Of a stretch of 64,000 bases of DNA, positions 35,460 to 44,124 are shown one piece after another. Source of the stretch: Candidatus Bathyarchaeota archaeon A05DMB-3 (GTDB taxonomy: Archaea > Thermoproteota > Bathyarchaeia > Bathyarchaeales > Bathycorpusculaceae); NCBI GenBank assembly GCA_019685555.1, contig JABFQN010000004.1, positions 40,853 to 104,852 on the forward strand, in the 5' to 3' direction. A program made the translations under genes and the position numbers. Numbering within the stretch: the stretch's first letter is position 1; the number at the start of each line of letters is the position of its first letter. The notes beneath the pieces were generated by a model. The model searched no databases and was not told the DNA's origin. It saw nothing but the letters and a program-made list of their open reading frames with translations.

Positions 35460-35735
35460 CTATCTGCCTCTTAAAAGGTAAAGGATTATGAAGACTGCGA
35501 AAAGGATTATGGTGAGGGTTATTGAAAGCCACAGTACCGCCTTAACAGATTCCTTATCAGTGCCGAAAACTATTGGAATGGGCCCAATTATTAGTGCTCC
35601 TCCGCCCCTTATTTTTCCGCTTTTTATGCTTGAGAGGAAAAGCACAACAAACGCAGCGAGGATGACTATTATGCCTACGAAAATCATGATTATACCTAAA
35701 CTGTAAAGCATGTCAGCGTCAAGCATTAAAGACAT
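35460..35735 (-). CDS. TIGR00304/DUF131 family membrane protein (copy 1)
   Basis: A 91-residue protein with helix 1 MLYSLGIIMIFVGIIVILAA, the signature IIGPIPIVFGTDKES and helix 2 VLWLSITLTIILFAVFIILY. Tandem paralogue of the next gene, likely formed by duplication and co-transcribed. Function unknown. Confidence 0.8.
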   Translation of the reverse strand: MSLMLDADMLYSLGIIMIFVGIIVILAAFVVLFLSSIKSGKIRGGGALIIGPIPIVFGTDKESVKAVLWLSITLTIILFAVFIILYLLRGR

Positions 35736-35781
35736 TTTTAACCCATTTTACATGTGAAACACTTTGAGGTTTTAAGCGTTT

Positions 35782-37053
35782 TCAGAAGGAGAAAGGCATA
35801 AAATAGACCAGCAAGGCTGTTGCGAAGGTTGCTATGAAAGATGGAATCACATATTTGTAGACTTTGCCTAAGGGAGTTTTGAAGTAGTCAGCTGTAAACG
35901 TGAAACATAGGTGGGTTGGCGCGATAACGTATCCGAGATAAGCACTAATGTATAGCAGCGCCGCGGTTTTCGGTGAAAACGACGTTATAATGCCTGTTAA
36001 AATTGAGACTCCTATGGCTATTGCTCCCGATGGAGAACCAGTTAGAAAGCCTAAAACCGCTGGGATAACTGTTAAAAGCACTATGATGTCCATGCTTCCA
36101 TTCATGACTAACGGCTTGAAGATTTCCGATATCCCCGCTGCTTTCATCACATTTCGCAGTAGAAAGGCGCCATAAACGGCAAGGGTTACTCCGTAAATTC
36201 CAAAACCTTTCAAGGGTGTTGCTAGCATTTTAACGTTTAAACGCGAAATCACAATTAAAACTGCTAAGCCTACAAAGGTTGCTATTAGCACATCGAAACC
36301 TTGTTGAGAAAACCTATAACCTAGAAGGTTTATGGAAACTGCTACAATTATGGTTGCTAGGATGGGGGAGAATGCCAAAAGAAAATTCTTAATCTCCGAT
36401 GATGCTTTATCTGTTGCTTTGGTTTTCTCCCCATTTCTGAATGTTGAAACTTTCCAGAAGCCTATCCAATAGCCAGCAACCACCATAACTATGACTGTTG
36501 GAATTTGGAGCAGGATTATAGCGAAAAGCGTTGTTCCAGTTAGGGCTGCAGTCATTATAAGCACTTGGCTTAGGGGGTAAACTGGAAATATTGTGTGCCT
36601 AAACCAAAGGTTGACGTAAGTTTTCTTTTCTGGTTTTAACTTTAGTTTTTCCGCTTCAGAATCCACTATGGGCGCTGACATGAGGGCGCCGCCAGCCACT
36701 GGAAGAAACCCTATTATGGCTGGAAGCACGCTTAAAACGATTTTTGGGTTTTTAACCAGTTTGCTTAGGCTTTCGCTTAGTTTGGTGATTTCTCCAGTTT
36801 CCTTATAGAGTTGGCTGAGCCACATAATTCCGAAGGTTGCGAGGATAACCGAAATTGCAAGTAGCCCATCCGATTGTGAGGGGTCAACTGTTGTGTAAGC
36901 TATGCTTGGAATGCTCCACCAGTCAAGCGCCAACAAAGCCAACAATATGGCTGTTGCGTTTAACGTTATCCCTAAATTCACACGTTTGTAAAGCATTAAC
37001 CCAAGAAGACAGAAAGAAACCACCACCGCAGTTAAAGGGTCCAGCAGCCCCAA
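35782..37053 (-). CDS. DUF401 family membrane protein
   Basis: A 423-residue polytopic protein with about ten or more helices. VLPAIIGFLPVAGGALMSAP followed by VNLWFRHTIFPVYPLSQVLI is the recognisable DUF401 core, distantly related to ion/organic-acid transporters. The C-terminal half has a second GFLTGSPSGAIAIGVSI loop mirroring the first, as in inverted-repeat transporters. Substrate unknown. Transcribed divergently from the gene at 37151. Confidence 0.85.
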   Translation of the reverse strand: MGLLDPLTAVVVSFCLLGLMLYKRVNLGITLNATAILLALLALDWWSIPSIAYTTVDPSQSDGLLAISVILATFGIMWLSQLYKETGEITKLSESLSKLVKNPKIVLSVLPAIIGFLPVAGGALMSAPIVDSEAEKLKLKPEKKTYVNLWFRHTIFPVYPLSQVLIMTAALTGTTLFAIILLQIPTVIVMVVAGYWIGFWKVSTFRNGEKTKATDKASSEIKNFLLAFSPILATIIVAVSINLLGYRFSQQGFDVLIATFVGLAVLIVISRLNVKMLATPLKGFGIYGVTLAVYGAFLLRNVMKAAGISEIFKPLVMNGSMDIIVLLTVIPAVLGFLTGSPSGAIAIGVSILTGIITSFSPKTAALLYISAYLGYVIAPTHLCFTFTADYFKTPLGKVYKYVIPSFIATFATALLVYFMPFSF

Positions 37054-37150
37054 GTTTTAGGCATCCTTCCATTATATCAATTGGAAAACCAAAATATACA
37101 GTCTCGCTCTTAATTCTTTCCATTCCAAAACAGCGGCACGGTGCAACTCC

Positions 37151-37561
37151 ATGAAGGGAAAAGTTTTCATTTCAGGTTCCATTCAAGGCAGGGAAACAAA
37201 ACAATCCTACAGAGAAACCATAAAGCGCCTCTGCATTCGCTGCGGATACGAGCCAGTCGACCCGTGGCAACGTGAAAAAATATTGTATAGAGGCGAAGAG
37301 CCGGGCTGGTGGGAGAAGGTTCCAGCGGCAGACTTTATAAAGCGTGATTTAGAAGACATCGAAAAGTGCGACGTTTTAATAGCTTATTTGCCACAGCTTT
37401 CAGCCGGAACATGTATGGAGCTTTTCTACGCCAAAATGAAGGGAAAGAAAACCATAAGTATATGCCAGCTTAGAAACCCAAGCCCATGGATAATTGTGCA
37501 CTCTGATGTGGTTATCAAGAAAATTGGAGAACTTGAAAAAGTCTTAAAGGCAACGCTTTAA
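37151..37561 (+). CDS. Nucleoside 2-deoxyribosyltransferase-like protein
   Basis: The 136-residue protein opens KVFISGSIQGRETKQSYRET, has the acidic loop KRDLEDIEKCDVLIAYLPQL and the SAGTCMELFYAKMKGKKTIS block, where the glutamate corresponds to the catalytic nucleophile of nucleoside deoxyribosyltransferases. Family members also hydrolyse nucleotides or sit in sensing roles, so exact activity is open. It ends 6 bases before the converging rsmH. Confidence 0.8.
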   Translation: MKGKVFISGSIQGRETKQSYRETIKRLCIRCGYEPVDPWQREKILYRGEEPGWWEKVPAADFIKRDLEDIEKCDVLIAYLPQLSAGTCMELFYAKMKGKKTISICQLRNPSPWIIVHSDVVIKKIGELEKVLKATL

Positions 37562-37567
37562 ACGTGT

Positions 37568-38473
37568 TTAAACTTTCACGGCGACTCTCAGCTTTGCCGA
37601 CCTAGCCCTAGGATTTTCTGCAATTTCCTCTCTCGAAGGTCTAACTGGCTTTTTTGTCAAAATTTTCATGACGCCTTCTTTTGCCTTCACTTTTAGAAAG
37701 TTTTTGACTATCCTATCTTCCAGCGAGTGGAAGGCTATTACTGCAAGTTTTCCTCCGCTACAGAGTATGTCAAGAGCTTGAGGCAAAGCCTTCTCCAAGT
37801 TTTCCAGTTCGTTGTTGACGGCTATTCTCAAGGCTTGGAAGGTTTTTGTTGCGAAATGGATTCTTCTACGGTGATACCATGAAGGGGTGGCTCTTTCAAC
37901 AGCCATAACCAAATCCACCGTCGTCCTCAAAAGTCTAGATTTCACAATTTCTTTGGCTATCTGCCTTGCAAAGCGCTCCTCGCCGTAAATCCTCAAAACG
38001 CGCTCAAGGTCTTTTAGGCTCCAAGTGTTCACTATCTCAGCTGCTGTTAAAGTGTTCTGCCTTGGGTTATACCTCATGTCAAGGGGCTCATTCTTCCAAA
38101 AAGAGAAGCCCCGACCGCTTTCCTCCAAATGCCAACTAGACAATCCTAAATCAAAAAGCACACCGTAAACCCGTTGAAAACCGCATTTTTTGGCAATAAC
38201 TTCCAAATTAACAAAATTGTCACAAACAAGGATTAGGCGTTTCTCAAAGCCTGTATTTTTCACTTTAAGCATAAGATTCTTCAAAATGTCTGGGTCAAAA
38301 TCAATGCCCAAAACCCTTCCATGCGGCTTGTTCTGTTCCAAAACAGCCAATGCATGCCCTCCCTCGCCAACGGTGCAATCAACAAAATCCTCGCCAGGCT
38401 TAGGATCAAGAAAGCGTAAGACTTCATCCTTCATGACTGGAAAGTGCAAGCAACAAGCCCCGCAACACGCCAC
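37568..38473 (-). CDS. rsmH: RsmH: 16S rRNA (cytosine-1402-N4) methyltransferase
   Basis: The 301-residue protein is clearly RsmH/MraW: HFPVMKDEVLRFLDPKPGE, FVDCTVGEGGHALAVLE (SAM site), FDLGLSSWHLEESGRGFSF, LDMRYNPRQNTLTAAEIVN, TKTFQALRIAVNNELENLEK and AVIAFHSLEDRIVKNFLK. RsmH is near-universal in bacteria but unusual in archaea, so horizontal transfer is likely. Start GTG 38473 or TTG 38449 (MHFPVMKDE); the cysteine-rich first residues may be untranslated. Lies beside a tRNA gene, a common landing site. Confidence 0.92.
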   Translation of the reverse strand: MACCGACCLHFPVMKDEVLRFLDPKPGEDFVDCTVGEGGHALAVLEQNKPHGRVLGIDFDPDILKNLMLKVKNTGFEKRLILVCDNFVNLEVIAKKCGFQRVYGVLFDLGLSSWHLEESGRGFSFWKNEPLDMRYNPRQNTLTAAEIVNTWSLKDLERVLRIYGEERFARQIAKEIVKSRLLRTTVDLVMAVERATPSWYHRRRIHFATKTFQALRIAVNNELENLEKALPQALDILCSGGKLAVIAFHSLEDRIVKNFLKVKAKEGVMKILTKKPVRPSREEIAENPRARSAKLRVAVKV

Positions 38474-38512
38474 ATGTAAATAAAAGAAAACCCTGACAGC
38501 TTAATAACCATG

Positions 38513-38611
38513 TGGTGCGGCCGCCGGGATTCGAACCCGGGATCGCAGGCTTGGAAGGCTTCCACACGCTGTTCCAGCGGCTGTGTCCTAACCAGACTAG
38601 ACGACGGCCGC
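38513..38611 (-). tRNA. tRNA-Gly(UCC) with a 21-base intron at position 29/30
   Basis: Minus strand: acceptor GCGGCCG pairs with CGGCCGC, discriminator A (38516) and an encoded CCA (38515-38513). D arm is GTC...GAC, T arm CCGGG-TTCGAAT-CCCGG, anticodon loop CTTCCAA with UCC. Unspliced, the anticodon stem fails; removing 38560-38580 (CCGCTGGAACAGCGTGTGGAA minus-strand, within limits of 21 nt: positions only) gives CAGGC-loop-GCCTG, fully paired. The intron folds CGCTG-GAA-CAGCG and lies in the anticodon stem between 29 and 30, a non-canonical site. RtcB (39787) and archease (43569), needed for ligation, are nearby. Confidence 0.88.
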
Positions 38612-38652
38612 ACTTTAGCCTATAATCTATTGATGGGATAAAATAAATTCCT

Positions 38653-39333
38653 TTATTCCCTTTTCGGTTTGAACACTCTCTTTTCATGGGCTGGTTTTGG
38701 TTTGAATTTTCCGCGAAGCTTTGGCTGTGCGATTCGCACCCTTTCTATGTTCTTTAACCTAGCGGAAAGTTTCGCCATTTTGGTTTTTGAAGGTTTCCGT
38801 CTTCTTAGAATCCTTGACGGAGGCGGCGTGAAAGGCTTTTGCGGTGGCAAGCTTTCCCTTTTCTTTTTGAGGCTTGGTTTTTGTAAGCTTTTCACTTTTT
38901 GGAAAACCACGTAACCCTCTTTTAGGTTTACTTCGCTGGTTTCCCATCCTGCATCAAGCCAAGCCTTTGCATGCGCGCTTTCGGGCGAGTTTTCCCACCA
39001 TTTTTCTGAACGGTAAGCGCTCATGGGCAGGTTATCCCTAACTATTCCGTCTATTTGGGCGAGAGAAAGCCTAACAGAGTTTGTGAAGGCGGCTCTAAAC
39101 CGTAAATAGCTTGTAAGCCCTTCATACTTTCCTTTATGTGTTGGAGAAACAGTTTTTCTTGCACAGTTTAGGCATAGCAACCGCTGAGTGTCGCCTGTTA
39201 CAGCGTCTGGAACCATGCAGTCGACACAGAAGAGTTTGCCACATCTGAAGCATCGCCTAAGATAACTGTAGGGGAAAACTCTTCCGCAAAGGTTGCATTC
39301 GTCTTTGAAGGGCATAAAACCCCTTCTAGACAT
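38653..39333 (-). CDS. Zinc-ribbon protein with a DUF7662-like domain
   Basis: The 226-residue protein has an N-terminal treble of cysteine pairs (CNLCGRVFPYSYLRRCFRCG, CVDC, LLCLNC, residues 13-57), enough for two zinc sites. A central domain (about 70-150: KYEGLTSYLRFRAAFTNSVR, SEKWWENSPESAHAKAWLDA, GWETSEVNLKEGYVVFQK) resembles the short DUF7662 domain found in many bacteria. A lysine/proline-rich tail of about 75 residues follows, likely nucleic-acid binding. Function unknown. Confidence 0.7.
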   Translation of the reverse strand: MSRRGFMPFKDECNLCGRVFPYSYLRRCFRCGKLFCVDCMVPDAVTGDTQRLLCLNCARKTVSPTHKGKYEGLTSYLRFRAAFTNSVRLSLAQIDGIVRDNLPMSAYRSEKWWENSPESAHAKAWLDAGWETSEVNLKEGYVVFQKVKSLQKPSLKKKRESLPPQKPFTPPPSRILRRRKPSKTKMAKLSARLKNIERVRIAQPKLRGKFKPKPAHEKRVFKPKRE

Positions 39334-39436
39334 GGAGCCAAATAAACTTCGATTACCAGCCTATTTAGCCTAACGGTGTTCGGAACCTGCAATAACCTTT
39401 ATAGCTGGCTGTTACTTGCGTCAAATCGTGGGTTTG

Positions 39437-39790
39437 ATGCTTTTCAGCGAATATCTCCATGAAAAGGCTGAGGAATCAAGACACAACGAGACAATAGGCT
39501 ACCTAATAACCATAATAGGCTCAGTGTTCTTCGTCGGCGGGCTCCTTGAAACCGTTATAAAGGTTGAAAACCCCGAATGGTTTCTAATAATCCCTTACCA
39601 TTTAACGCCCCACCCCTACAGCCTTTTAGGCTTATCCTTAACAGTGGTCGGGCTGGTCCTCCTAATTTTAGGCGTAATCCTAAGCTTTCACTATGCAAGA
39701 GAAAGGTCATGGTATATGAAGCAACTTCAGAAGGCTCACACGGTCGAAGAATTGAAACTTAAAGAAAGCGTAGTGGAAAGCGAAGGCTAA
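39437..39790 (+). CDS. Two-helix membrane protein of unknown function
   Basis: A TATA-like CTTTATAG at 39397-39404 would start transcription near 39427, so ATG 39437 is preferred over the in-frame TTG at 39416. The 117-residue product (MLFSEYLHEKAEESRHNETI) has two helices, IGYLITIIGSVFFVGGLLET and LLGLSLTVVGLVLLILGVIL, and a charged C-terminal tail. Its end overlaps the converging rtcB stop by 4 bases. No family recognised. Confidence 0.65.
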   Translation: MLFSEYLHEKAEESRHNETIGYLITIIGSVFFVGGLLETVIKVENPEWFLIIPYHLTPHPYSLLGLSLTVVGLVLLILGVILSFHYARERSWYMKQLQKAHTVEELKLKESVVESEG

Positions 39791-41277
39791 CCTTTGACAA
39801 CGGCTAATGGCACAAACCTAGCGACTTTTGTGGCTATGCCAACCTTATGGCTGACATCCGCCACCATATCCACGTTTTTATATGCTGGGTCTGCCTCTTC
39901 AGCTAAAACAACGGCGCTGGCAGCCCTAACAGCTATTCCCCGCTGCTCCAAGCTTCGCCGGATGTCTCCTCCAAAAAACCTTCGCTTGGCAGCCGCTCTA
40001 CTCAGCATTCTACCTGCCCCATGAGCTGTTGAGCCAAAGCTTAACTCCATAGCTTTCTCCGTGCCCACTAAAACCCATGAGCTTGTTCCCATGCTTCCTG
40101 GAATTATAACAGGCTGCCCCATGCTTCTATAGTCTGCTGGAATTTCAGAATGACCCGGCGGAAAAGCCCTTGTGGCACCTTTTCTGTGAACCCAAACCTT
40201 CTTTTGTTCGCCGTTGACTTTATGCAACTCTATTTTGGCTATGTTGTGGGCTACATCATAAACAAGGCTTAATCCAAACTTTTCTGGGTCTTGTTTGAAA
40301 ACTTGCTGGAAGCTTTGCCTAACCCAATGCATTATGGTTTGGCGATTGGCAAAGGCGTAGTTAACAGCGCAAGCCATAGCCTCATAATAATCAGAAGCCT
40401 CGTTACTGTTTCCAGGGGCACAGGCAAGCTCTCTGTCTGGCAAGGCAATTTTGTATTTGTGGACAGCCCTTTCCATAACCCGCAAATAGTCTGAGCAAAT
40501 TTGATGACCGAAACCTCTCGAGCCGCAGTGAATCATAACTGTTACTTGTCCCTCATTTTCTATTCCAAAGGCTTTTGCTGTTTTTTCATCGTAGATTTTG
40601 TCAACTTTCTGGATTTCTAGGAAATGGTTTCCAGAGCCCAAAGTGCCTATCTGGGTTAATCCGCGGTTTTTAGCGGTTGTTGAAACCTTATCTGGGTTAG
40701 CGTTTTTCATACATCCGCGCTCTTCACAGTGTTCAGCGTCTTCGTCCCATCCTAAACCTTGGTCAATAACCCATTGGACGCCTTCCATGGCAAGCCTATC
40801 CAAGTCGTGAACTGTCACCTTGAAGTCTTTTCGGCGGCTTCCCAAACCGCATGGAACGTTCTCGAATATGGCGTTTGTCAACTGGACAAGTTTTGGCTTA
40901 ATATCTTGCTCTGAAAGGTTTGTGGTTAATAGGCGAACACCACAGTTTATATCATAGCCCACTCCACCAGGACTTATTACGCCCTCCTCATAGTCTGTTG
41001 CCGCCACACCGCCTATTGGAAAACCATAACCTTCATGGCCGTCTGGCAACGTTATAGCATACTTGTATATGCCTTGTAAGTGGGCAACGTTGGCGCACTG
41101 TTCAAGGGTCCTATCTGTCTGCATTTTCTCCAATAATTCTTTGTTGGCAAAAATAATTCCTGGAACCCGCATGCCGGGCTTATACTTTGGAATGCGCCAA
41201 GTATAATCGTCTACCCTTTCCAGAGGAATTTTCTCGGATGGGGGACGCCCTATTCCTTCTTCATCCATAATTTTCAC
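39787..41277 (-). CDS. rtcB: RNA-splicing ligase RtcB
   Basis: Ligates tRNA exon ends (2',3'-cyclic phosphate to 5'-OH) using GTP. The 496-residue protein has the metal and guanylate blocks: GGVGYDINCGVRLL with the catalytic cysteine, GSGNHFLEIQKVD, HCGSRGFGHQICSDYL, YDVAHNIAKIELH, PGSMGTSSWVL and GSTAHGAGRMLSR, the last holding the histidine that accepts GMP. No intein is present. Archease, its activator, lies at 43569, and an intron-bearing tRNA at 38513. Confidence 0.96.
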   Translation of the reverse strand: MKIMDEEGIGRPPSEKIPLERVDDYTWRIPKYKPGMRVPGIIFANKELLEKMQTDRTLEQCANVAHLQGIYKYAITLPDGHEGYGFPIGGVAATDYEEGVISPGGVGYDINCGVRLLTTNLSEQDIKPKLVQLTNAIFENVPCGLGSRRKDFKVTVHDLDRLAMEGVQWVIDQGLGWDEDAEHCEERGCMKNANPDKVSTTAKNRGLTQIGTLGSGNHFLEIQKVDKIYDEKTAKAFGIENEGQVTVMIHCGSRGFGHQICSDYLRVMERAVHKYKIALPDRELACAPGNSNEASDYYEAMACAVNYAFANRQTIMHWVRQSFQQVFKQDPEKFGLSLVYDVAHNIAKIELHKVNGEQKKVWVHRKGATRAFPPGHSEIPADYRSMGQPVIIPGSMGTSSWVLVGTEKAMELSFGSTAHGAGRMLSRAAAKRRFFGGDIRRSLEQRGIAVRAASAVVLAEEADPAYKNVDMVADVSHKVGIATKVARFVPLAVVKG

Positions 41278-41339
41278 CTAAACCCACTAGAGCACGCCCC
41301 TTAATATAAACAATTTTGGCGTATACACCAATAAAATGT

Positions 41340-42260
41340 CTATCCAAAATTTTTCACGTAATCAAAAACGCCCCGCACACTTTCTCCAAGCACTGTTTCC
41401 CCTAGAACTTTATGCCCCTCAATGTATTCTCTAGCCTTTTTAACAGCCTCATCGATTTCAACGATTTTTCGACTCGTCCACTCTAAGCCTTCACCTATTT
41501 CTAATGCTTGTTTTGCAATGTTAGCCCAAAGGTTAAGCTGCCTAGCGTATGTGTGAAGTTTTTCCACGGCGTTGTTGGCTTTGCCAAAATGCGTATAATA
41601 TAAAACTGAGGGCTTCAGCCTTGCCAACTTTTCTAAAGATTCTAATGCAATGTCTAAACGGAAGGGCGAAGGCGTCGTAGGAACAATAACATCAATTTCG
41701 TTTAAGTAAATTCCAGCCGCGTCGCCTGTGAAAATGCTGTTGCTTGGCGGTTCATAATAGCTTAAATGGTGAGAAGCGTGTCCAAGTGTTTCCACAACCT
41801 TAAGCGCAACATCATTTCCAACATCAAACACCATGCCATCTGAAGCAGCTATAATTCTGCCCGCAGGAACTGGTTCAGGCTCGCCATAAATTTCAGCTAT
41901 TCTGCCAAGAACCATCCTTGATTGTTGCCAAAGTTTTCCAGGATTTGCGAGGTGGGGCGCACCTCTTTGATGGACTATGACCTTAGCTTTTGGAAGAAAC
42001 TTTACCAGTGTTCCAGCGCCGCCACCGTGGTCTAAGTGAACATGGGAAACGGCTATATAAGAGACATCTTCGGGTTTTACGTCTAACTCTTTTAAACCAC
42101 GGATAAGGTTTTCAACCGATGATGCCGGGCCCGTCTCAACTATGGCTACGCTTTTTCCCTTCAAAACATAGGTGGCGATAAAATTCCTTAAACCAGCCAC
42201 TTCAACGTCAATCATGTAAATTTTCTTTCCAACCTCTGTTATGCTCATGTATTTCATCAA
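41340..42260 (-). CDS. Metallo-beta-lactamase-fold hydrolase
   Basis: A 306-residue MBL-fold protein. The metal motif reads AVSHVHLDHGGGAG (HxHxDH, about 70-75), followed by IVHQRGAPHL, ETLGHASHHLSYYEP, FTGDAAGIYL and LYYTHFGKA, supplying the other ligands. Similar proteins are hydrolases of unspecified thioester or lactone substrates. The C-terminal 80 residues are helical and not part of the metal core. Stand-alone gene between rtcB and a regulator. Confidence 0.85.
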   Translation of the reverse strand: MMKYMSITEVGKKIYMIDVEVAGLRNFIATYVLKGKSVAIVETGPASSVENLIRGLKELDVKPEDVSYIAVSHVHLDHGGGAGTLVKFLPKAKVIVHQRGAPHLANPGKLWQQSRMVLGRIAEIYGEPEPVPAGRIIAASDGMVFDVGNDVALKVVETLGHASHHLSYYEPPSNSIFTGDAAGIYLNEIDVIVPTTPSPFRLDIALESLEKLARLKPSVLYYTHFGKANNAVEKLHTYARQLNLWANIAKQALEIGEGLEWTSRKIVEIDEAVKKAREYIEGHKVLGETVLGESVRGVFDYVKNFG

Positions 42261-42358
42261 CCGTTTCCAGCTAGTTTTGTAAGGTTGCTGTTAAATGCTT
42301 TAAACATTATGCGCTAAAACTTTAAAACTGGGTGGGCTTCCCTATTCTTGTGGCTTGT

Positions 42359-42829
42359 ATGCTTCTCAGAATTGTTAGAAACTTAACTCCTGAAGAGGTG
42401 GAGGAGAAAATTAAAAACTTTGAAAAGGCGTTTGGGATGAGTTTCGATAAGTTTGAGAGGCTTTTCCTTAAAAAGAGATTAAACGCAAAATCCAGCAAAG
42501 CCTTTTTCGAGTGGGCGGAGCTTATAGACAGTTATAAAGGTTATCTTGAAGAAGGCACTTTAGACTACACTGTTGAGGAGATAAAGGACCTTAAACCAGA
42601 ACATGTAGCTATGCTTACGCCGAAAAGAATTGAACTGGTATACCAACTGGCGGCTTCAAGGGTGGAGTCGATAAACGATTTAGCTAAAAAATTGAGACGT
42701 AATGTGAAGAACGTTTACCAAGATTTACAAGTGCTGAGGAAAATAGGTTTTGTTAAATTAAATAAAAGGAAGGGGAAAGCCATAGTTCCGGAAACGCTTG
42801 TTAAAGAAATATCTTTCATTATTCGCTAG
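42359..42829 (+). CDS. HTH regulator (HVO_A0114-like) protein
   Basis: ATG 42359 (MLLRIVRNLTPEEVEEK) follows a TATA-like ACTTTAAAAC near 42317-42326; an upstream GTG is open but would precede transcription start. The 156-residue protein has a helical dimer-like N-terminal half, then a winged helix VYQLAASRVESINDLAKKLR, RNVKNVYQDLQVLRKIGFVK and a short wing LNKRKGKAIVPETLVKEISF. Archaeal relatives act as small regulators and antitoxin-like proteins. Target unknown. Confidence 0.7.
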   Translation: MLLRIVRNLTPEEVEEKIKNFEKAFGMSFDKFERLFLKKRLNAKSSKAFFEWAELIDSYKGYLEEGTLDYTVEEIKDLKPEHVAMLTPKRIELVYQLAASRVESINDLAKKLRRNVKNVYQDLQVLRKIGFVKLNKRKGKAIVPETLVKEISFIIR

Positions 42830-42915
42830 TGGGAGAATGGCGCAGAGCAAATATTTAATTATCAATGTAATACATCAAAATCTCTCATAAATGCTCTGAA
42901 CTAAGGTAGTGGGTT

Positions 42916-43572
42916 ATGGTTAACCTAATAATCTTCGGCGCACCGGGGTCTGGAAAGGGAACATACGCTTCGCGATTAAAGGATAGACTTAACGTAGAGG
43001 TTATTGCAACTGGAGACATTTTTAGGGAGATGATGAAGGAGGAGACTCCCCTAGGGAGAAAAGTGAAGGGCTATGTGGAGAAAGGGCTTCTCGTTCCAGA
43101 CGCTATCACTTTGGAGGTTCTAAAGCAAAGTTTGGCTAAAATCCCTAGAGGAAAAGGTTTTATTCTTGACGGTTACCCGAGAACAATTGAGCAGGCTGAA
43201 GCCCTAAATGGAATAGCGAAAATAGATGCGATAATTCACTTAATAGTGCCCGACTGGATAATTATCGAGCGCTTATCCTCGCGGCGGATATGCAAAAACT
43301 GCGGCGCCATCTACAACCTGCTCTATTTGAAACCCAAAAACGACATGGTATGCGACAAATGCGGCGGACAACTATACCAACGCTCAGATGACACACCAGA
43401 GGTCATCAAAAAACGCATAGAGGTTTACGAAAAACAGACGCAACCCCTTTTGCAGTATTACATGGCAAAGGGTGTTCCTTTTGTGGAGGCTAAATGTGAA
43501 AAACTTGAGACGCCGCCGGAAACCATTGTTGAAGAGATACTGAAGGGCTTGAAAAGGCTGAATCTCGCCTAA
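42916..43572 (+). CDS. adk: Adenylate kinase (bacterial-type, zinc LID)
   Basis: Interconverts AMP, ATP and ADP. The 218-residue protein opens with the P-loop IIFGAPGSGKGTYASRL, has GFILDGYPRTIEQAEAL and the NMP/LID regions; the LID carries CKNCGAIYN and CDKCGG, a four-cysteine zinc site. This is the bacterial/eukaryotic Adk family, not the archaeal trimeric one. Converges with archease: ends overlap by 4 bases. Confidence 0.95.
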   Translation: MVNLIIFGAPGSGKGTYASRLKDRLNVEVIATGDIFREMMKEETPLGRKVKGYVEKGLLVPDAITLEVLKQSLAKIPRGKGFILDGYPRTIEQAEALNGIAKIDAIIHLIVPDWIIIERLSSRRICKNCGAIYNLLYLKPKNDMVCDKCGGQLYQRSDDTPEVIKKRIEVYEKQTQPLLQYYMAKGVPFVEAKCEKLETPPETIVEEILKGLKRLNLA

Positions 43573-44006
43573 ATGTCAAGAATGAATTTCACAGTGGTTT
43601 TGGCTGGTTCTTTAATTATTTCCATTTGATGGTATGTAACGGCTTTAACGCCAACCTTTTGAACATGTTTTTTCGCGTTAAACTTTTCACCCCATATTTT
43701 TGCTTTCAATTTGAATTCGTCAGCGGTTTTAGTTAGCTCAAAGATTTCAAATTTTGAATAAAGCATTTCATTTATCTCAGATTTTACAAGAAGTGCTTCA
43801 AGCCAACTGTAAAGCAAGGCTTGCTCATCTTCGGCTGCAACCTCAACGTGATCTTCAATTTCTGGAGTGACTTTTTCTATGTCTGTCATGACCTCAAACA
43901 TTGCGGCTGCAGCATTTTCAAAGGCTTCAGCTAAATTTTTTCCATAGGCAGCTATATACGTGTCTGCTGTGTGCTCTAGAAACCTGTAGCCCTTTTCGCC
44001 GGTCAT
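43569..44006 (-). CDS. Archease, RtcB activator
   Basis: The 145-residue protein shows EHTADTYIAAYGKNLAEAFE, NAAAAMFEVMTDIEKVTPEI, the LLYSWLEALLVKSE helix and the KHVQKVGVKAVTYHQMEII strand, all archease hallmarks. Archease speeds RtcB guanylation and lets it turn over. The shared neighbourhood with rtcB (2.3 kb away) and an intron-containing tRNA suggests a tRNA splicing locus. Confidence 0.94.
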   Translation of the reverse strand: MTGEKGYRFLEHTADTYIAAYGKNLAEAFENAAAAMFEVMTDIEKVTPEIEDHVEVAAEDEQALLYSWLEALLVKSEINEMLYSKFEIFELTKTADEFKLKAKIWGEKFNAKKHVQKVGVKAVTYHQMEIIKEPAKTTVKFILDI

Positions 44007-44124
44007 AATTTCGCCTTTTAAATTATGGGCAAACTTATTTTAAAACCATTTTGCAGCTCTTTCCATAAATGTTAAACGGTGGATTCAAAGAGTATGCATA
44101 AGCTGTTTACGCGTGGGGTTAAAG

